64,000 bases of DNA from contig NZ_JBLXCD010000008.1 of NCBI RefSeq assembly GCF_048265165.1, positions 81,988-145,987 of the forward strand, written 5' to 3'. This stretch comes from Oceanospirillum sp048265165. Lineage in GTDB: Bacteria; Pseudomonadota; Gammaproteobacteria; Pseudomonadales; Halomonadaceae. The notes below the pieces were generated by a model. That model was not told where the DNA came from. It did no database searches and worked only from the letters and a program-made list of their open reading frames with translations. Made by a program: the position numbers and the translations under genes. Positions 49,282 through 58,395 of the stretch are shown in pieces; position 1 is the first letter of the stretch; each line of letters opens with the position of its first letter.

Positions 49282-50046
49282 ATGAGCATGACTCATCAGG
49301 TAGAAGACGATAAGTTGATGGTTGAGATGCGTGGTGTGAACAAATGGTATGGCCAGTTTCACGTACTCAAGGATGTCAATCTAGAAGTGAAAAAGGGCGA
49401 GCGTATCGTTATTTGTGGGCCGTCGGGTTCAGGTAAATCCACTACGATTCGTTGTATCAACCGTTTGGAAGAGCACCAAAAAGGTGACATCATTGTTGAT
49501 GGCACCACCCTAAATAATGATCTGAAAAACATTGAAACCATCCGCAGGGAAGTGGGGATGGTGTTTCAGCATTTTAATCTCTTCCCTCATTTGACGGTTC
49601 TGGAGAATTGCGCTTTAGCACCGATCTGGGTTCGAAAAACACCCCGGGATGAGGCGGAAGAGATCGCGATGAAGTATCTGCGCCGGGTGAAAATTGAAGA
49701 GCAGGCGCTTAAGTATCCAGGTCAGCTTTCAGGTGGTCAGCAGCAGCGCGTGGCCATCGCTCGTAGCCTATGTATGAATCCTCAGATTATGTTGTTTGAT
49801 GAGCCAACCTCTGCACTTGATCCTGAGATGATTAAAGAGGTATTGGATGTGATGGTCGAGTTAGCGGATGAAGGGATGACCATGATCTGTGTAACTCATG
49901 AAATGGGGTTTGCTAAAACAGTTGCAGATAGGGTTATTTTTATGGATAAAGGGCAGATCATTGAAGAGAACAAACCCCATGAGTTCTTTAATAATCCTCA
50001 GTCTGAGCGTACGCAGGCCTTCCTGAGCCAGATTCTTAACCACTGA
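49282..50046 (+). CDS. aapP: General L-amino acid ABC transporter ATP-binding protein
   Basis: A 254-residue ATPase with Walker A GPSGSGKST, Q-loop MVFQHFNLFPH, signature LSGGQQQRVAIARSL, Walker B MLFDEPTSALDPE and the H-loop VTHEMGFA, as in amino-acid importers of the GlnQ/HisP group. GGAG lies six bases before the ATG; a second in-frame ATG is six bases later. It completes the aapJQMP operon and is followed by a long terminator. Confidence 0.96.
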   Translation: MSMTHQVEDDKLMVEMRGVNKWYGQFHVLKDVNLEVKKGERIVICGPSGSGKSTTIRCINRLEEHQKGDIIVDGTTLNNDLKNIETIRREVGMVFQHFNLFPHLTVLENCALAPIWVRKTPRDEAEEIAMKYLRRVKIEEQALKYPGQLSGGQQQRVAIARSLCMNPQIMLFDEPTSALDPEMIKEVLDVMVELADEGMTMICVTHEMGFAKTVADRVIFMDKGQIIEENKPHEFFNNPQSERTQAFLSQILNH

Positions 50047-50087
50047 TCTGGTTGCACTAAGCTATAAGAAACAGGCGGTTTGAAGTG

Positions 50088-50127
50088 ACCCCCAATTGTT
50101 GGATATCCAACATTGGGGGTTCTTTTT
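50088..50127 (+). terminator. Intrinsic terminator of aapJQMP
   Basis: ACCCCCAATTGTTGG-ATAT-CCAACATTGGGGGT forms a 15-bp stem with one internal mismatch, followed by TTCTTTTT. Confidence 0.92.
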
Positions 50128-50181
50128 ATCTGTGTTTTATGACTGGCGCGGATCTTTTGAACGGCGGCTTCCGGCTGATGA

Positions 50182-50964
50182 TCAGAAGAAAGCGTACTTG
50201 ATACCAAGACCCAGCAGCATGCTGGACAGAATGGGTTGTAGAACCCGGTTCGGAAGGCGTGAGCTGAGTCTAGTTCCTAAATGAATTGCAGGTAGAGAGC
50301 CCACCAGAAGAGCTGCCAGTAGTTGATAATCTACATTGCCAAGAAACATATGGCCGATACCTGCGATCAGAGTCAGAGGCACTGCATGAGCCAAATCGGT
50401 TCCTATAATACGGATAGCGCTTAATGCTGGGAATAGAATCAATAGAATGGCAGCACCAAAGGCTCCGGCCCCGACAGATGAGAGTGTGACACAGAAACCA
50501 AGTAGCACTCCCATCAGAACAGTAAAGCGGTATTTGTGTTGCTCAAGGAAACGACGCACCGATCCATTTGAACTGTGATGAAGTTTATTAATCCGACCCT
50601 TTAGAAGCAGAACCCCTGCGGTTAGCATCAGCATAGCGCCTAAGCTATGAGTCAGTATGTGAGCGTAGCTTTCAGGGGATGGGAAGTAGTTAGCCAGAAG
50701 CCAAACAGTGACGGCTGAAACCGGCAGACTACCGATAGCCAGCGAACTCATGATCTTCCAGTCGACCGTTTTTTGCTTATGATGTGCAATAACACCGCTG
50801 GCTTTAGTTATAGATGCATAGAGAAGGTCTGTCCCTACAGCGATGTGAGGTGGAAATCCAAATAAAAGAAGCAGAGGTGTCATCAAAGACCCGCCACCGA
50901 CACCTGTCAGGCCGACAGCAAGACCTACGGCGGCACCGGATAAAATGTAGAGAAGTAAATCCAT
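50182..50964 (-). CDS. TauE/SafE family sulfite/sulfonate exporter-like membrane protein
   Basis: A 260-residue membrane protein with about seven to eight helices in two repeats, each starting with a GVGGG-like or SVGAGAFG turn (AVGLTGVGGGSLMTPLLLLFG and VTLSSVGAGAFGAAILL). This is the TauE/SafE (DUF81) pattern. Its placement divergent from cysB and next to APS reductase suggests export or import of a sulfur oxyanion such as sulfite or sulfate. The motif HHKQKTVDWKIMSSLAIGSLP is common in cysB-linked members. The ribosome site is weak. Direction of transport is not decided by the sequence. Confidence 0.87.
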   Translation of the reverse strand: MDLLLYILSGAAVGLAVGLTGVGGGSLMTPLLLLFGFPPHIAVGTDLLYASITKASGVIAHHKQKTVDWKIMSSLAIGSLPVSAVTVWLLANYFPSPESYAHILTHSLGAMLMLTAGVLLLKGRINKLHHSSNGSVRRFLEQHKYRFTVLMGVLLGFCVTLSSVGAGAFGAAILLILFPALSAIRIIGTDLAHAVPLTLIAGIGHMFLGNVDYQLLAALLVGSLPAIHLGTRLSSRLPNRVLQPILSSMLLGLGIKYAFF

Positions 50965-51210
50965 ATAGGCTCAATGACTCAGAAAATTGCTCGGCAATCG
51001 GAGCGAAAAGAATCTTCAACAGGTGTAACCCTGTGCTTTTGATCGTGTTTGGGTGACACTGCGGCCTAATTTATCCTGTCTGCTATATTCTTAAAAGTAA
51101 TGTTTGCTTATATTTTTATGGCATAATATTCTTAAAAAATTGATAACCTGCGATGATCGCCACTTACATTCATAGCAAGAGGGCGAGATCCGATAAATGA
51201 GGAAGGTGGA

Positions 51211-52188
51211 ATGAAATTACAGCAGCTGCGTTATATTTGGGAAGTTGCCCACCATGATCTTAATGTGTCGGCTACCGCACAAAGCTTGTACACCTCTCAG
51301 CCGGGGATCAGCAAGCAAATACGTTTGCTGGAGGATGAGCTGGGAATTGAAATTTTTGCCCGAAGTGGCAAGCATCTGACGCGTATAACACCTGCTGGTC
51401 AGGAGGTGATTGACCTGGCTGGGCAGATACTGAGAACTGTTGATAATATCAAACAAGTGGCTCAGGAGTTCAGTGACGATAAGAAAGGCAGTCTCAGCCT
51501 TGCTACAACACATACACAGGCGCGTTATGCGCTACCCGGTGTGATCAAAGACTTTATCAGTAAATATCCTGATGTCTCGCTGCATATGAAGCAGGGTACA
51601 CCGATTCAAATTTCAGAGATGGTGTCAGAAGGGGCTGCTGATTTTGCGATTGCTACCGAGGCGATGGAACTGTTCAGTGACCTGATTATGCTGCCTTGTT
51701 ATCGCTGGAATCGTTGTGTGCTGGTACCAAAGGATCATCCGCTAACTCAGGTGCAGCAGCCGCTTTCTCTGGAGGATGTGGCAGAGCATCCGATCGTAAC
51801 TTATGTTTTCGGTTTTACCGGTCGCTCTAAACTGGATGAAGCTTTTAACAAGAAAGGCCTTAAGCCGAAAGTTGTTTTTACGGCAGCGGACTCTGATGTT
51901 ATTAAAACCTATGTTCGTATGGGGATGGGGGTCGGTATTGTCGCAGGTATGGCTTACGACGTTCAGACTGACTCTGATATGGTGGCGCTGGATGCGAGCC
52001 ACCTGTTTGAATCCAGTACCACTAAAATAGGCATTCGCCGTGGTACCTTTATGCGGGGATATATGTATGACTTTGTTACCCGTTTTGCGCCACACTTGGA
52101 TCGGGACTTGATTGATCAGGCTTTGGCGTGCAGTTCTAAAGCTGACCTTGAGGCTTTGTTTGAAGATATTGAATTGCCAGTACACTGA
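51211..52188 (+). CDS. cysB: LysR-family master regulator of cysteine synthesis
   Basis: A 325-residue LysR regulator that follows CysB closely: MKLQQLRYIWEVAHHDLNVS, TSQPGISKQIRLLEDELGIE in the helix-turn-helix, and the effector-domain TTHTQARYALPGVIKDF and SEGAADFAIATEAMELF with residues that bind N-acetylserine or sulfate. It activates sulfate uptake and reduction genes under sulfur limitation. Neighbours fit: a TauE-like exporter gene (divergent) and APS reductase (convergent). A good ribosome site (AGGAAGGTGG) precedes the ATG. Confidence 0.96.
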   Translation: MKLQQLRYIWEVAHHDLNVSATAQSLYTSQPGISKQIRLLEDELGIEIFARSGKHLTRITPAGQEVIDLAGQILRTVDNIKQVAQEFSDDKKGSLSLATTHTQARYALPGVIKDFISKYPDVSLHMKQGTPIQISEMVSEGAADFAIATEAMELFSDLIMLPCYRWNRCVLVPKDHPLTQVQQPLSLEDVAEHPIVTYVFGFTGRSKLDEAFNKKGLKPKVVFTAADSDVIKTYVRMGMGVGIVAGMAYDVQTDSDMVALDASHLFESSTTKIGIRRGTFMRGYMYDFVTRFAPHLDRDLIDQALACSSKADLEALFEDIELPVH

Positions 52189-52200
52189 CGTAGCATGACA

Positions 52201-52229
52201 AAAAAAGGCATCCTTGGGATGCCTTTTTT
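52201..52229. terminator. Bidirectional terminator between cysB and cysH
   Basis: AAAAAAGGCATCC-TTG-GGATGCCTTTTTTG is a perfect stem of about 13 bp counting A-T pairs, with T-runs on both strands, directly between the converging genes. Confidence 0.95.
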
Positions 52230-52231
52230 GT

Positions 52232-52963
52232 TTATTTTTCCAGATTACCTGCGTGTAAACCACACTCTTTATGGGTGGCTTCCTCCCACCACCAACGTCC
52301 TTCCCGCTCATGTTGGTTTGGTAGAACCGGGCGAGTACAGGGCTCGCAACCAATACTGGTAAAGCCACGTTCGTGCAGAGGGTTGTAAGGGACATCAAAC
52401 ATGCGAATGTACTCCCATACTTGCTGTGAACTCCAGTTAGCCAGTGGATTGAATTTCACCAGAGGGCTTTCCTCTGTACCAAAAGCTTTATCCATTTCAG
52501 CAATGGGTACACTGTTCCGTGTGCCTGGGCTCTGATCCTTGCGCTGACCTGTAATCCAGGCATCCAGAGTGCTTAATTTGCGCCGTAGCGGTGCAACTTT
52601 GCGCAGACCACAGCATTCCTGGTGCCCATCTTCAAAGAAGCTGAACAAACCTTTTTGCTTAACGAATGCTTCAAGGGCCTGGTGCTCTGGAGACACAATA
52701 TCAATTTGAATACCGTAGTACTTACGAACAGTTTCGATAAACTGATAGGTTTCCGGGTGAAGCCGGCCTGTATCGAGGGAGAAAACCTGTAGCTGACTTT
52801 TGTCTTTAATAACCTTGCTGGCGATCTCCACCAGGACAACATCTTCTGCGCCACTGAATGAGATAGCGATATTGCCAAACTCTTCCAGTGCTCTTTCGAT
52901 AATTTTCTTAGGTGACTCGGTATCAAACTCCAGCGCAAACTGGTTTGTGTTAAATGTGCTCAT
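52232..52963 (-). CDS. cysH: [4Fe-4S] adenylyl-sulfate (APS) reductase
   Basis: A 243-residue CysH protein. It keeps the nucleotide-binding SFSGAEDVVLVEIA loop and catalytic Cys234 (ECGLH). It also has Cys117-Cys118 (ECCGLRKVAPL) and Cys206/Cys209 (SIGCEPCTRPV), the CC...CxxC set that binds a [4Fe-4S] cluster in APS reductases and is missing in E. coli PAPS reductase. It therefore probably reduces APS directly to sulfite with thioredoxin, making APS kinase dispensable for assimilation. ATG 52963 follows AGGA; eight upstream codons are rejected. It ends at the terminator shared with cysB. Confidence 0.94.
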   Translation of the reverse strand: MSTFNTNQFALEFDTESPKKIIERALEEFGNIAISFSGAEDVVLVEIASKVIKDKSQLQVFSLDTGRLHPETYQFIETVRKYYGIQIDIVSPEHQALEAFVKQKGLFSFFEDGHQECCGLRKVAPLRRKLSTLDAWITGQRKDQSPGTRNSVPIAEMDKAFGTEESPLVKFNPLANWSSQQVWEYIRMFDVPYNPLHERGFTSIGCEPCTRPVLPNQHEREGRWWWEEATHKECGLHAGNLEK

Positions 52964-53295
52964 GCCTTGTCCTGTTATCTGTGGCAATGGATCTGAGATC
53001 CATGCTCATCAAGCGGTCTGATTCTACGATCATGGTTTTGGCTATAAAGTAACAGCTACTTAGAATAAAAATAAATAAAAAGTGCTTCTATGAATATGCT
53101 CTTATTGTGTAATAGCTTGCTGTTTTGCCGATACCTTCTCAGAGGGGGGGCTTGCCTGTCTGACTTACCCTATGTTCTGTGATAATCTTTTCGGTGTTTA
53201 TTGTTTGGCTGGGGCCTCATTATTCTGAACTTTCTTATATGGAGGTCCCAGTAATAAATAACTCTATTATTGACTCGTTACAGAAGGATTATTCC

Positions 53296-53913
53296 GTGGA
53301 ACTGGCATGTCTTGACCTAGAAGGTGTTCTGATCCCTGAAATCTGGATCGCATTTGCAGAAAAAACCGGTATTGAAGCGTTGAAAGCAACGACACGGGAT
53401 ATCCCAGATTATGATGTGCTGATGAAACAGCGTCTGCGCATTCTGGATGAAAATGGTCTGAAGCTACCGGACATCCAGGCCGTCATTGCAGAGCTGGAGC
53501 CTCTGGAGGGTGCAAAAGAGTTTACCGACTGGCTGCGTGAGCGTTTTCAGCTGGTGATTCTGTCGGATACTTTCTACGAGTTTGCTGCACCTCTGATGGC
53601 TCAGCTGGGCTTCCCGACACTGTTGTGTCACAAGCTGGAAGTTGATGATGAGGGACGAATTACCGATTATACCCTGCGTCAGCGTGATCCTAAACGTCAG
53701 TCCGTTCGAGCTTTCCAGTTACTGAACTACCGTGTTATCGCGGCGGGTGATTCTTATAACGACACCACTATGCTGGCTCAGGCAGAGCAGGGTATTCTGT
53801 TCCATGCACCGGACAACGTGATTGCAGAATTTCCTCAATTCCCGGCAGTTCACACTTATGATGACCTGAAAGACCAGTTCTTGAAGGCAAGTAATCGTAA
53901 CCTGAGCAAGTAA
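53296..53913 (+). CDS. thrH: Phosphoserine phosphatase / homoserine phosphotransferase ThrH
   Basis: A 205-residue HAD-family enzyme with the same length as Pseudomonas aeruginosa ThrH and near-identical blocks: CLDLEGVLIPEIWIAFAEKT, ATTRDIPDYDVLMKQRLRIL, VILSDTFYEF, PTLLCHKLEVDD and AAGDSYNDTTML. ThrH dephosphorylates phosphoserine and can pass the phosphate to homoserine. Nucleophile Asp7 in DLEG, Ser/Thr in SDT and the distal DSYNDT are present. The start is GTG 53296, seven bases after AAGGA; the in-frame ATG at 53179 would add 39 unconserved residues. It is monocistronic, convergent with pabB. Confidence 0.94.
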   Translation: MELACLDLEGVLIPEIWIAFAEKTGIEALKATTRDIPDYDVLMKQRLRILDENGLKLPDIQAVIAELEPLEGAKEFTDWLRERFQLVILSDTFYEFAAPLMAQLGFPTLLCHKLEVDDEGRITDYTLRQRDPKRQSVRAFQLLNYRVIAAGDSYNDTTMLAQAEQGILFHAPDNVIAEFPQFPAVHTYDDLKDQFLKASNRNLSK

Positions 53914-53957
53914 GTTTGTTCTGAGTCTACGGTAGGCCTTATTGATGGCCTGGTGAT

Positions 53958-53997
53958 GCAAAAAAAGGCTTTCCGTTACTGCGGAAAGCCTTTTTGC
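53958..53997. terminator. Bidirectional terminator between thrH and pabB
   Basis: AGGCTTTCCG-TTACTG-CGGAAAGCCT is a 10-bp perfect stem extended by A-runs on the left and T-runs on the right (seven and five bases), serving both convergent genes. Confidence 0.93.
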
Positions 53998-54016
53998 GTT
54001 CAGGAAGGGTAGGGCC

Positions 54017-55408
54017 TTAGTCGTTAGCCTTAAACTGGGCCTGGGTTTTGAAATCCGGCTGCAGGGATTGCAGAATCTTACCTACCTTATGCAGCGTCTC
54101 CTGGTATTCACTTTCGGCCACCGAGTCGTAGACGATACCGCCGCCGCCCCAACAGTCAAGATGGCTTTCAGTCCTGCCGGTTTCTTGATTCTCATTAACA
54201 GACTCAAGAAGTGTGCGAATGGTGATACTGCTATCCATTCTGCCATTAAAGCTGATATAGCTAATTGAGCCACAGTAAATCGCCCGGCGCTGGGGTTCCA
54301 GTTCGTCGATAATCTCCATCGCCCTGATTTTAGGGGCACCGGTAATGGATCCACCGGGAAAACTGGCGGTCAGAAGGTCCACGGCACTCTTATCTGAAGG
54401 TAGCTCACCCCGTATTGTGCTGACCAAATGATGGACGTTGGCGTAGCTTTCAAGTGCAAAAAGGATCGGGACTTTGACGGATCCAGGTTTACAGACACGA
54501 CCCAGATCATTGCGCAACAGGTCAACAATCATCAGATTTTCCGCCCTGTCTTTAATGCTGCCTTTAAGGTTCTCAGCGATATGGCGATCTTCTCGGGTGT
54601 CACCGGAACGTGGGGCGGTGCCCTTAATTGGTTTAGTTTCTACATGCCCCATCTCTAACTGCATAAAGCGCTCGGGGGAAACGCTTAAAATCTTAAACGA
54701 GCCAAAATCCAGATAAGCACTGAAAGGGGCTGGTGTTGCAGCGCGGATTTTCAGGTATGCCTGCCAGCTATCGCCCTGTGATCGGGCCTGAAAGCGTTGC
54801 GCAAAGTTTATCTGGTAGCAATCGCCGGAGCGGATATAAGCCATGATTTTGTTGAAGCGACTTTTATATTCTGGCCAGCTCAGGTTAGTTGTGAAAGGCG
54901 TTGTCAGGGAAAAGGTATCCCGCAGGCTTTGGATATCAGTTTGTGTTAGCAGTGCCATCAGCTCATCAGCCTGGTCTTCAGGAGTAACCAGCTCTGCTGT
55001 CTGGCGTTCATGATCCACCACAACGGCCCAAAGGTAGATGCCTCCGATGATTGATGGAAAGCTTGAATCATCCTTTGCTGACTCAGGCAAGGCTTCCAGC
55101 TCGCGCCCCAGGTCGTAGCTGAGCCCACCAATAAAACCGCCTGTAAAGGGAAGGTGATCCAGTGCTTTGTCAGTCGTTACGATACTGTAATGTGCGCTGA
55201 TATCGTTAAGTACCTGTTGCAGGTGAGGGAGGCTGTTAGTAACGCTTTGAATCTCTTCAGCCGGACTGGCGCTGACAATATCATAACGTCCGGATGGGCT
55301 GTTCGGCTTGTTGCTGTCAAGCAATACCGGGGCATCAAGATGACGGATGCGTTCAAAATACTCGATACCGTGACGGTAAGGTAGTGATCGTGTGCAGAGT
55401 CGTGTCAT
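54017..55408 (-). CDS. pabB: Aminodeoxychorismate synthase component I
   Basis: A 463-residue chorismate-utilising enzyme that forms 4-amino-4-deoxychorismate for folate synthesis. The chorismate-binding half has SGDCYQINFAQRFQA, SPERFMQLEMGHVETKPIKG with TAPRSGDTREDRHIAENL, and DRAENLMIVDLLRNDLGRV, and ends with PGGSITGAPKIRAMEIIDEL and WGGGGIVYDS. PIKGTAPR with lysine marks PabB; TrpE has alanine or another small residue there. It is a stand-alone gene; the glutaminase pabA is not nearby. The ribosome site is weak. Confidence 0.94.
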   Translation of the reverse strand: MTRLCTRSLPYRHGIEYFERIRHLDAPVLLDSNKPNSPSGRYDIVSASPAEEIQSVTNSLPHLQQVLNDISAHYSIVTTDKALDHLPFTGGFIGGLSYDLGRELEALPESAKDDSSFPSIIGGIYLWAVVVDHERQTAELVTPEDQADELMALLTQTDIQSLRDTFSLTTPFTTNLSWPEYKSRFNKIMAYIRSGDCYQINFAQRFQARSQGDSWQAYLKIRAATPAPFSAYLDFGSFKILSVSPERFMQLEMGHVETKPIKGTAPRSGDTREDRHIAENLKGSIKDRAENLMIVDLLRNDLGRVCKPGSVKVPILFALESYANVHHLVSTIRGELPSDKSAVDLLTASFPGGSITGAPKIRAMEIIDELEPQRRAIYCGSISYISFNGRMDSSITIRTLLESVNENQETGRTESHLDCWGGGGIVYDSVAESEYQETLHKVGKILQSLQPDFKTQAQFKAND

Positions 55409-55629
55409 AAGCTAAACAGTAACCGAATCAGTATCCGAGGCCGACGAAGGAATGGCATAAGATGTAATGACATAAATAAATAGAAAAAGCAGCCATCAGT
55501 AAAACGCGCTATTCTAACGGTTTTTTAATAGCCAGCCTATTTTACTGGTGCTTTTTCTGGTTTTTTGTCACGGATACTGCATTTTCTCTGCTTTGGTTTT
55601 TCGTGTCTGTTGCTTATTTAAGGTACGTC

Positions 55630-56487
55630 ATGTCAGAACATTTTCAGTGTGAAACAGCGAGTCTTGATCGTCAGGACTATCGGATTTTCTACCGAATTTA
55701 CCGTAACTTGCACAACCCTAATGGCCGTAAAATTTTAATGCTGCATGGTGCCGGTGTTGATGGCGCTTTTACCTGGGAGCCCATGTTACGCCACTTAAAC
55801 CACTGGGGAGCGCTTCTGGTTCCTGATCTCAGAGGGATGGGACAGAGCATCCCCTTGCCTGAAGGACGGGCTGAGAATGCATTTACGGTAGAGCAGGTTG
55901 TTTGTGATGTTGCTGCTGTACTGGACTATCTCGGATGGTTTGAATCTGACCTGGCAGGCTACTCCTTTGGTGGATTAGTTGCGATGCTGCTGAAGCAGCA
56001 GCGCCCTTCGGCTTTTAGGAAAACCTACCTTCTGGAGCCGGCTCTGTTAGAGCGCCCTGATCTTAATGAGATGCGCCAGGTGCGCGGAAATTATTCTGCG
56101 GCGGCTCAGATGATGCGAACCGAAGAGCCGATGGAGAAAGGCATTACTCATTTTCTGGATCTGATCTCACCAAAGCGATCTAAGTCGGCCCGTGTGGAGC
56201 ATGCAACGGTACATCGCCTTAAAAATCGGGTGTTAGGGTTATCTTATGCTCTGGATGCTGTAACAGATGCTGTGCAGCGTTTGGATCGCTCTGCAACTAT
56301 TCAGATTCAATCTGATGTCGTCAGCTTTGTAGGGAGTAAGAGTCTGGATTCGATGAAAGCCTGTCACCGGCAGATTGCTGAGCAGCGAGATGACTGGCTC
56401 TACCATGAAATTGGCGGTACTGATCATTCATTGCCATTTCAGAAACCGTCCAAAATTGCAGAGATTTTTCAGCGAACAATAGACTAA
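55630..56487 (+). CDS. Alpha/beta hydrolase
   Basis: A 285-residue alpha/beta-hydrolase. Oxyanion motif MLHGAGVDGAFTWE, nucleophile elbow AGYSFGG with Ser112, DLRGMGQS after strand 4, and a late histidine in GGTDHSLPFQ. The substrate is unknown. The start is ATG 55630, seven bases after AAGG. It lies upstream of the propionate operon on the same strand, but a terminator (56586-56612) separates them, so it is probably not part of that operon. Confidence 0.88.
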   Translation: MSEHFQCETASLDRQDYRIFYRIYRNLHNPNGRKILMLHGAGVDGAFTWEPMLRHLNHWGALLVPDLRGMGQSIPLPEGRAENAFTVEQVVCDVAAVLDYLGWFESDLAGYSFGGLVAMLLKQQRPSAFRKTYLLEPALLERPDLNEMRQVRGNYSAAAQMMRTEEPMEKGITHFLDLISPKRSKSARVEHATVHRLKNRVLGLSYALDAVTDAVQRLDRSATIQIQSDVVSFVGSKSLDSMKACHRQIAEQRDDWLYHEIGGTDHSLPFQKPSKIAEIFQRTID

Positions 56488-56566
56488 GGCAATATATTGA
56501 AGTGACTGATGTTTTGTGTGTGTATTGCTAACACTTCTATTGGATTAAAGTTTCAGTCACAACTTG

Positions 56567-56757
56567 ATCGTAGACAATTTACAGGGCGTGACCGATAGGT
56601 TGCGCTTTTTTTGTTTCTATAACCTATTGTTTTCTATGAATTAAGCTATTTTTAAGGTGGGTTGGAATTGCAGATTGTAGACAAATGCGACTTTTGTTGA
56701 TGTTGACGCTCATCAAGCAATTGTCTACATTCCTCCCAACGTTAAATTGTCGACAAT
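56567..56757. promoter_or_regulatory. Cluster of four ATTGT-n-GACAAT operator-like sites before prpR
   Basis: Sites related to the palindrome ATTGTCGACAAT: 56567-56578 (ATCGTAGACAAT), 56674-56685 (ATTGTAGACAAA), 56720-56731 (complement AATGTAGACAAT) and 56746-56757 (ATTGTCGACAAT, perfect). Three differ at only one position from ATTGTNGACAAT. The last lies 25 bases before the regulator gene and probably covers its promoter. Such TTGTnnACAA dyads are typical for GntR/FadR-type regulators, so PrpR autocontrol is inferred. Confidence 0.75.
56586..56612 (+). terminator. Intrinsic terminator of the alpha/beta hydrolase gene
   Basis: GCGTGACC-GATA-GGTTGCGC is an 8-bp stem with two G-U pairs, followed by seven T. 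It lies 100 bases after the hydrolase stop and just after the first operator-like site. Confidence 0.8.
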
Positions 56758-56781
56758 TAAATAACAGAAGAACACTAGGCC

Positions 56782-57480
56782 ATGTCAGATGTTCAGTATG
56801 CCTATGAAGAGGTTGAAACCCGCACCCTGGCCGATCGGGTGTTTGAGCAGATTCAAACCGCGATTGTCAAAGGTGATATACCGCCAGGTAGCAAAATTAC
56901 AGAGCCGGGCTTAGCTAAAGAGTACGGCATAAGCCGTGGGCCTCTCCGCGAGGCGATTCGTCGATTGGAAGGGCGGCGTTTAATTAAGCGCATTCCCCAT
57001 GTGGGAGCCCGGGTTGTTTCCCTCTCTTTTGAAGAGTTGCTGGACATCTATGATGTGCGTGAAGCGATGGAGGGGATGGCGTGTCGTCTTGCGGCCCGCA
57101 ACATGACCGCGGATGAAATTAAAAGTTTACGGGCACTGCTGGCGCGCCATGAAGAAACTGCAGAGCTCCAGGAAGGTGTTGCGTACTACCAGAAAGAAGG
57201 TGATCTGGATTTTCACTTCCGAATTGTGCTGGGAAGTAAAAATGAGAAGCTGACTGAGCTGTTATGTGGAGAGCTCTATCATCTTGTCCGGATGTACCGT
57301 TACCAGTTCAGTGCTTCAAGTTCGCGGCCTAAGCGGGCTTTTGAGGAGCACCATCGAATCGTTGATGCCATTGAGCAGCGGGATGAAGAACTGGCTGAAA
57401 TGCTCATGCGTCGCCATATCAGTGCGTCGCGTAAAAATGTAGAACAACGTCTGCGTGAATCTCAGGCAGAACAACCCTAA
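56782..57480 (+). CDS. prpR: GntR/FadR-family regulator of the propionate operon
   Basis: A 232-residue GntR regulator. The winged helix (about residues 14-80; LAKEYGISRGPLREAIRRLEG) is followed by an FCD-type all-helical effector domain (about 90-215) with likely metal-ligating Asp/His residues (DVREAMEGMACRLAARN, DLDFHFRIV, EEHHRIVDAI). It lies 13 bases upstream of prpB and behind four repeated operator sites, so it is likely the first gene of the operon and represses it until a methylcitrate-cycle intermediate binds. It is not the sigma-54-type PrpR of enterics; the symbol denotes the role only. Confidence 0.88.
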   Translation: MSDVQYAYEEVETRTLADRVFEQIQTAIVKGDIPPGSKITEPGLAKEYGISRGPLREAIRRLEGRRLIKRIPHVGARVVSLSFEELLDIYDVREAMEGMACRLAARNMTADEIKSLRALLARHEETAELQEGVAYYQKEGDLDFHFRIVLGSKNEKLTELLCGELYHLVRMYRYQFSASSSRPKRAFEEHHRIVDAIEQRDEELAEMLMRRHISASRKNVEQRLRESQAEQP

Positions 57481-57493
57481 GAAGGAATAAGCC

Positions 57494-58384
57494 ATGACTA
57501 AGTTGACTGCGGGTGCCCGTTTCCGTAAAGCGCTGGCTGAAGCGAATCCACTTCAGATTGTCGGTACTACTAACGCGTATCATGCCATGATGGCTGAACG
57601 GGTAGGCCATAAAGCAATTTACCTTTCTGGTGGCGGTGTTGCTAACCACTCTTACGGTCTGCCTGATCTGGGTATGACATCAATGAATGACGTGCTGACG
57701 GATGTCTCACGTATTACCAGCGCAGTTGAAACGCCTCTGGTTGTTGATATTGATACTGGCTGGGGTGGTGCATTTAACATTTCTCGCACAATTAAAGAGA
57801 TGATTAAAGCGGGTGCTGCTGCGGTACATATTGAAGATCAGATCGCACAGAAGCGCTGTGGACATCGCCCGAATAAAGAGATCGTTTCTCTGCAAGAGAT
57901 GGTTGATCGTGTAAAAGCAGCCGTTGATGCGAAAACAGACGATGATTTCTTTGTGATGGCCCGTACAGATGCGTTTCAAATGGAAGGTCTGAATGCTGCT
58001 GTTGAGCGCGCTCAGGCTTGTTTGGAAGCGGGTGCTGACGGTATTTTCGCTGAAGCCGTTCATACGCTGGATGACTATAAAGCCTTCTCTGACGGTATTA
58101 AAGGTGCACATCTGCTGGCTAACATTACCGAGTTTGGTGCAACACCACTGTTCAATACCGAAGAACTGGCGGCTAATGGTGCAACAATGGTGCTTTACCC
58201 TCTGTCAGCTTTCCGGGCAGCAAATAAAGCCGCACTGAATGTATATGAGGCCTTGCTGCGCGATGGCGATCAAAAAGCGGTGGTAGATACCATGCAGACT
58301 CGTATGGAGCTGTATGATTTCCTGAACTACCACGACTTTGAGCAAAAGCTGGATGCTCTGTTTGCTGAAGGCAAAAATAAGTAA
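57494..58384 (+). CDS. prpB: 2-methylisocitrate lyase
   Basis: A 296-residue ICL-family enzyme cleaving 2-methylisocitrate to pyruvate and succinate, the last step of the methylcitrate cycle. The catalytic loop AQKRCGHRPNKEIV has Cys122; other blocks are VGTTNAYHAMMAERVGHKAI, SGGGVANHSYGLPDLGMTS, VDIDTGWGGAFNI and MARTDAFQMEGL. The length equals that of E. coli PrpB (296). AAGGA stands eight bases before the ATG. It is co-transcribed with prpR (13-bp gap), prpC, acnD and prpF. Confidence 0.97.
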   Translation: MTKLTAGARFRKALAEANPLQIVGTTNAYHAMMAERVGHKAIYLSGGGVANHSYGLPDLGMTSMNDVLTDVSRITSAVETPLVVDIDTGWGGAFNISRTIKEMIKAGAAAVHIEDQIAQKRCGHRPNKEIVSLQEMVDRVKAAVDAKTDDDFFVMARTDAFQMEGLNAAVERAQACLEAGADGIFAEAVHTLDDYKAFSDGIKGAHLLANITEFGATPLFNTEELAANGATMVLYPLSAFRAANKAALNVYEALLRDGDQKAVVDTMQTRMELYDFLNYHDFEQKLDALFAEGKNK

Positions 58385-58395
58385 TCTTATTTTAG

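Noticed and set aside
53179..53295. Upstream extension of thrH from ATG 53179
   Set aside because: It adds 39 residues absent from ThrH; the GTG at 53296 with AAGGA gives the exact family length of 205.
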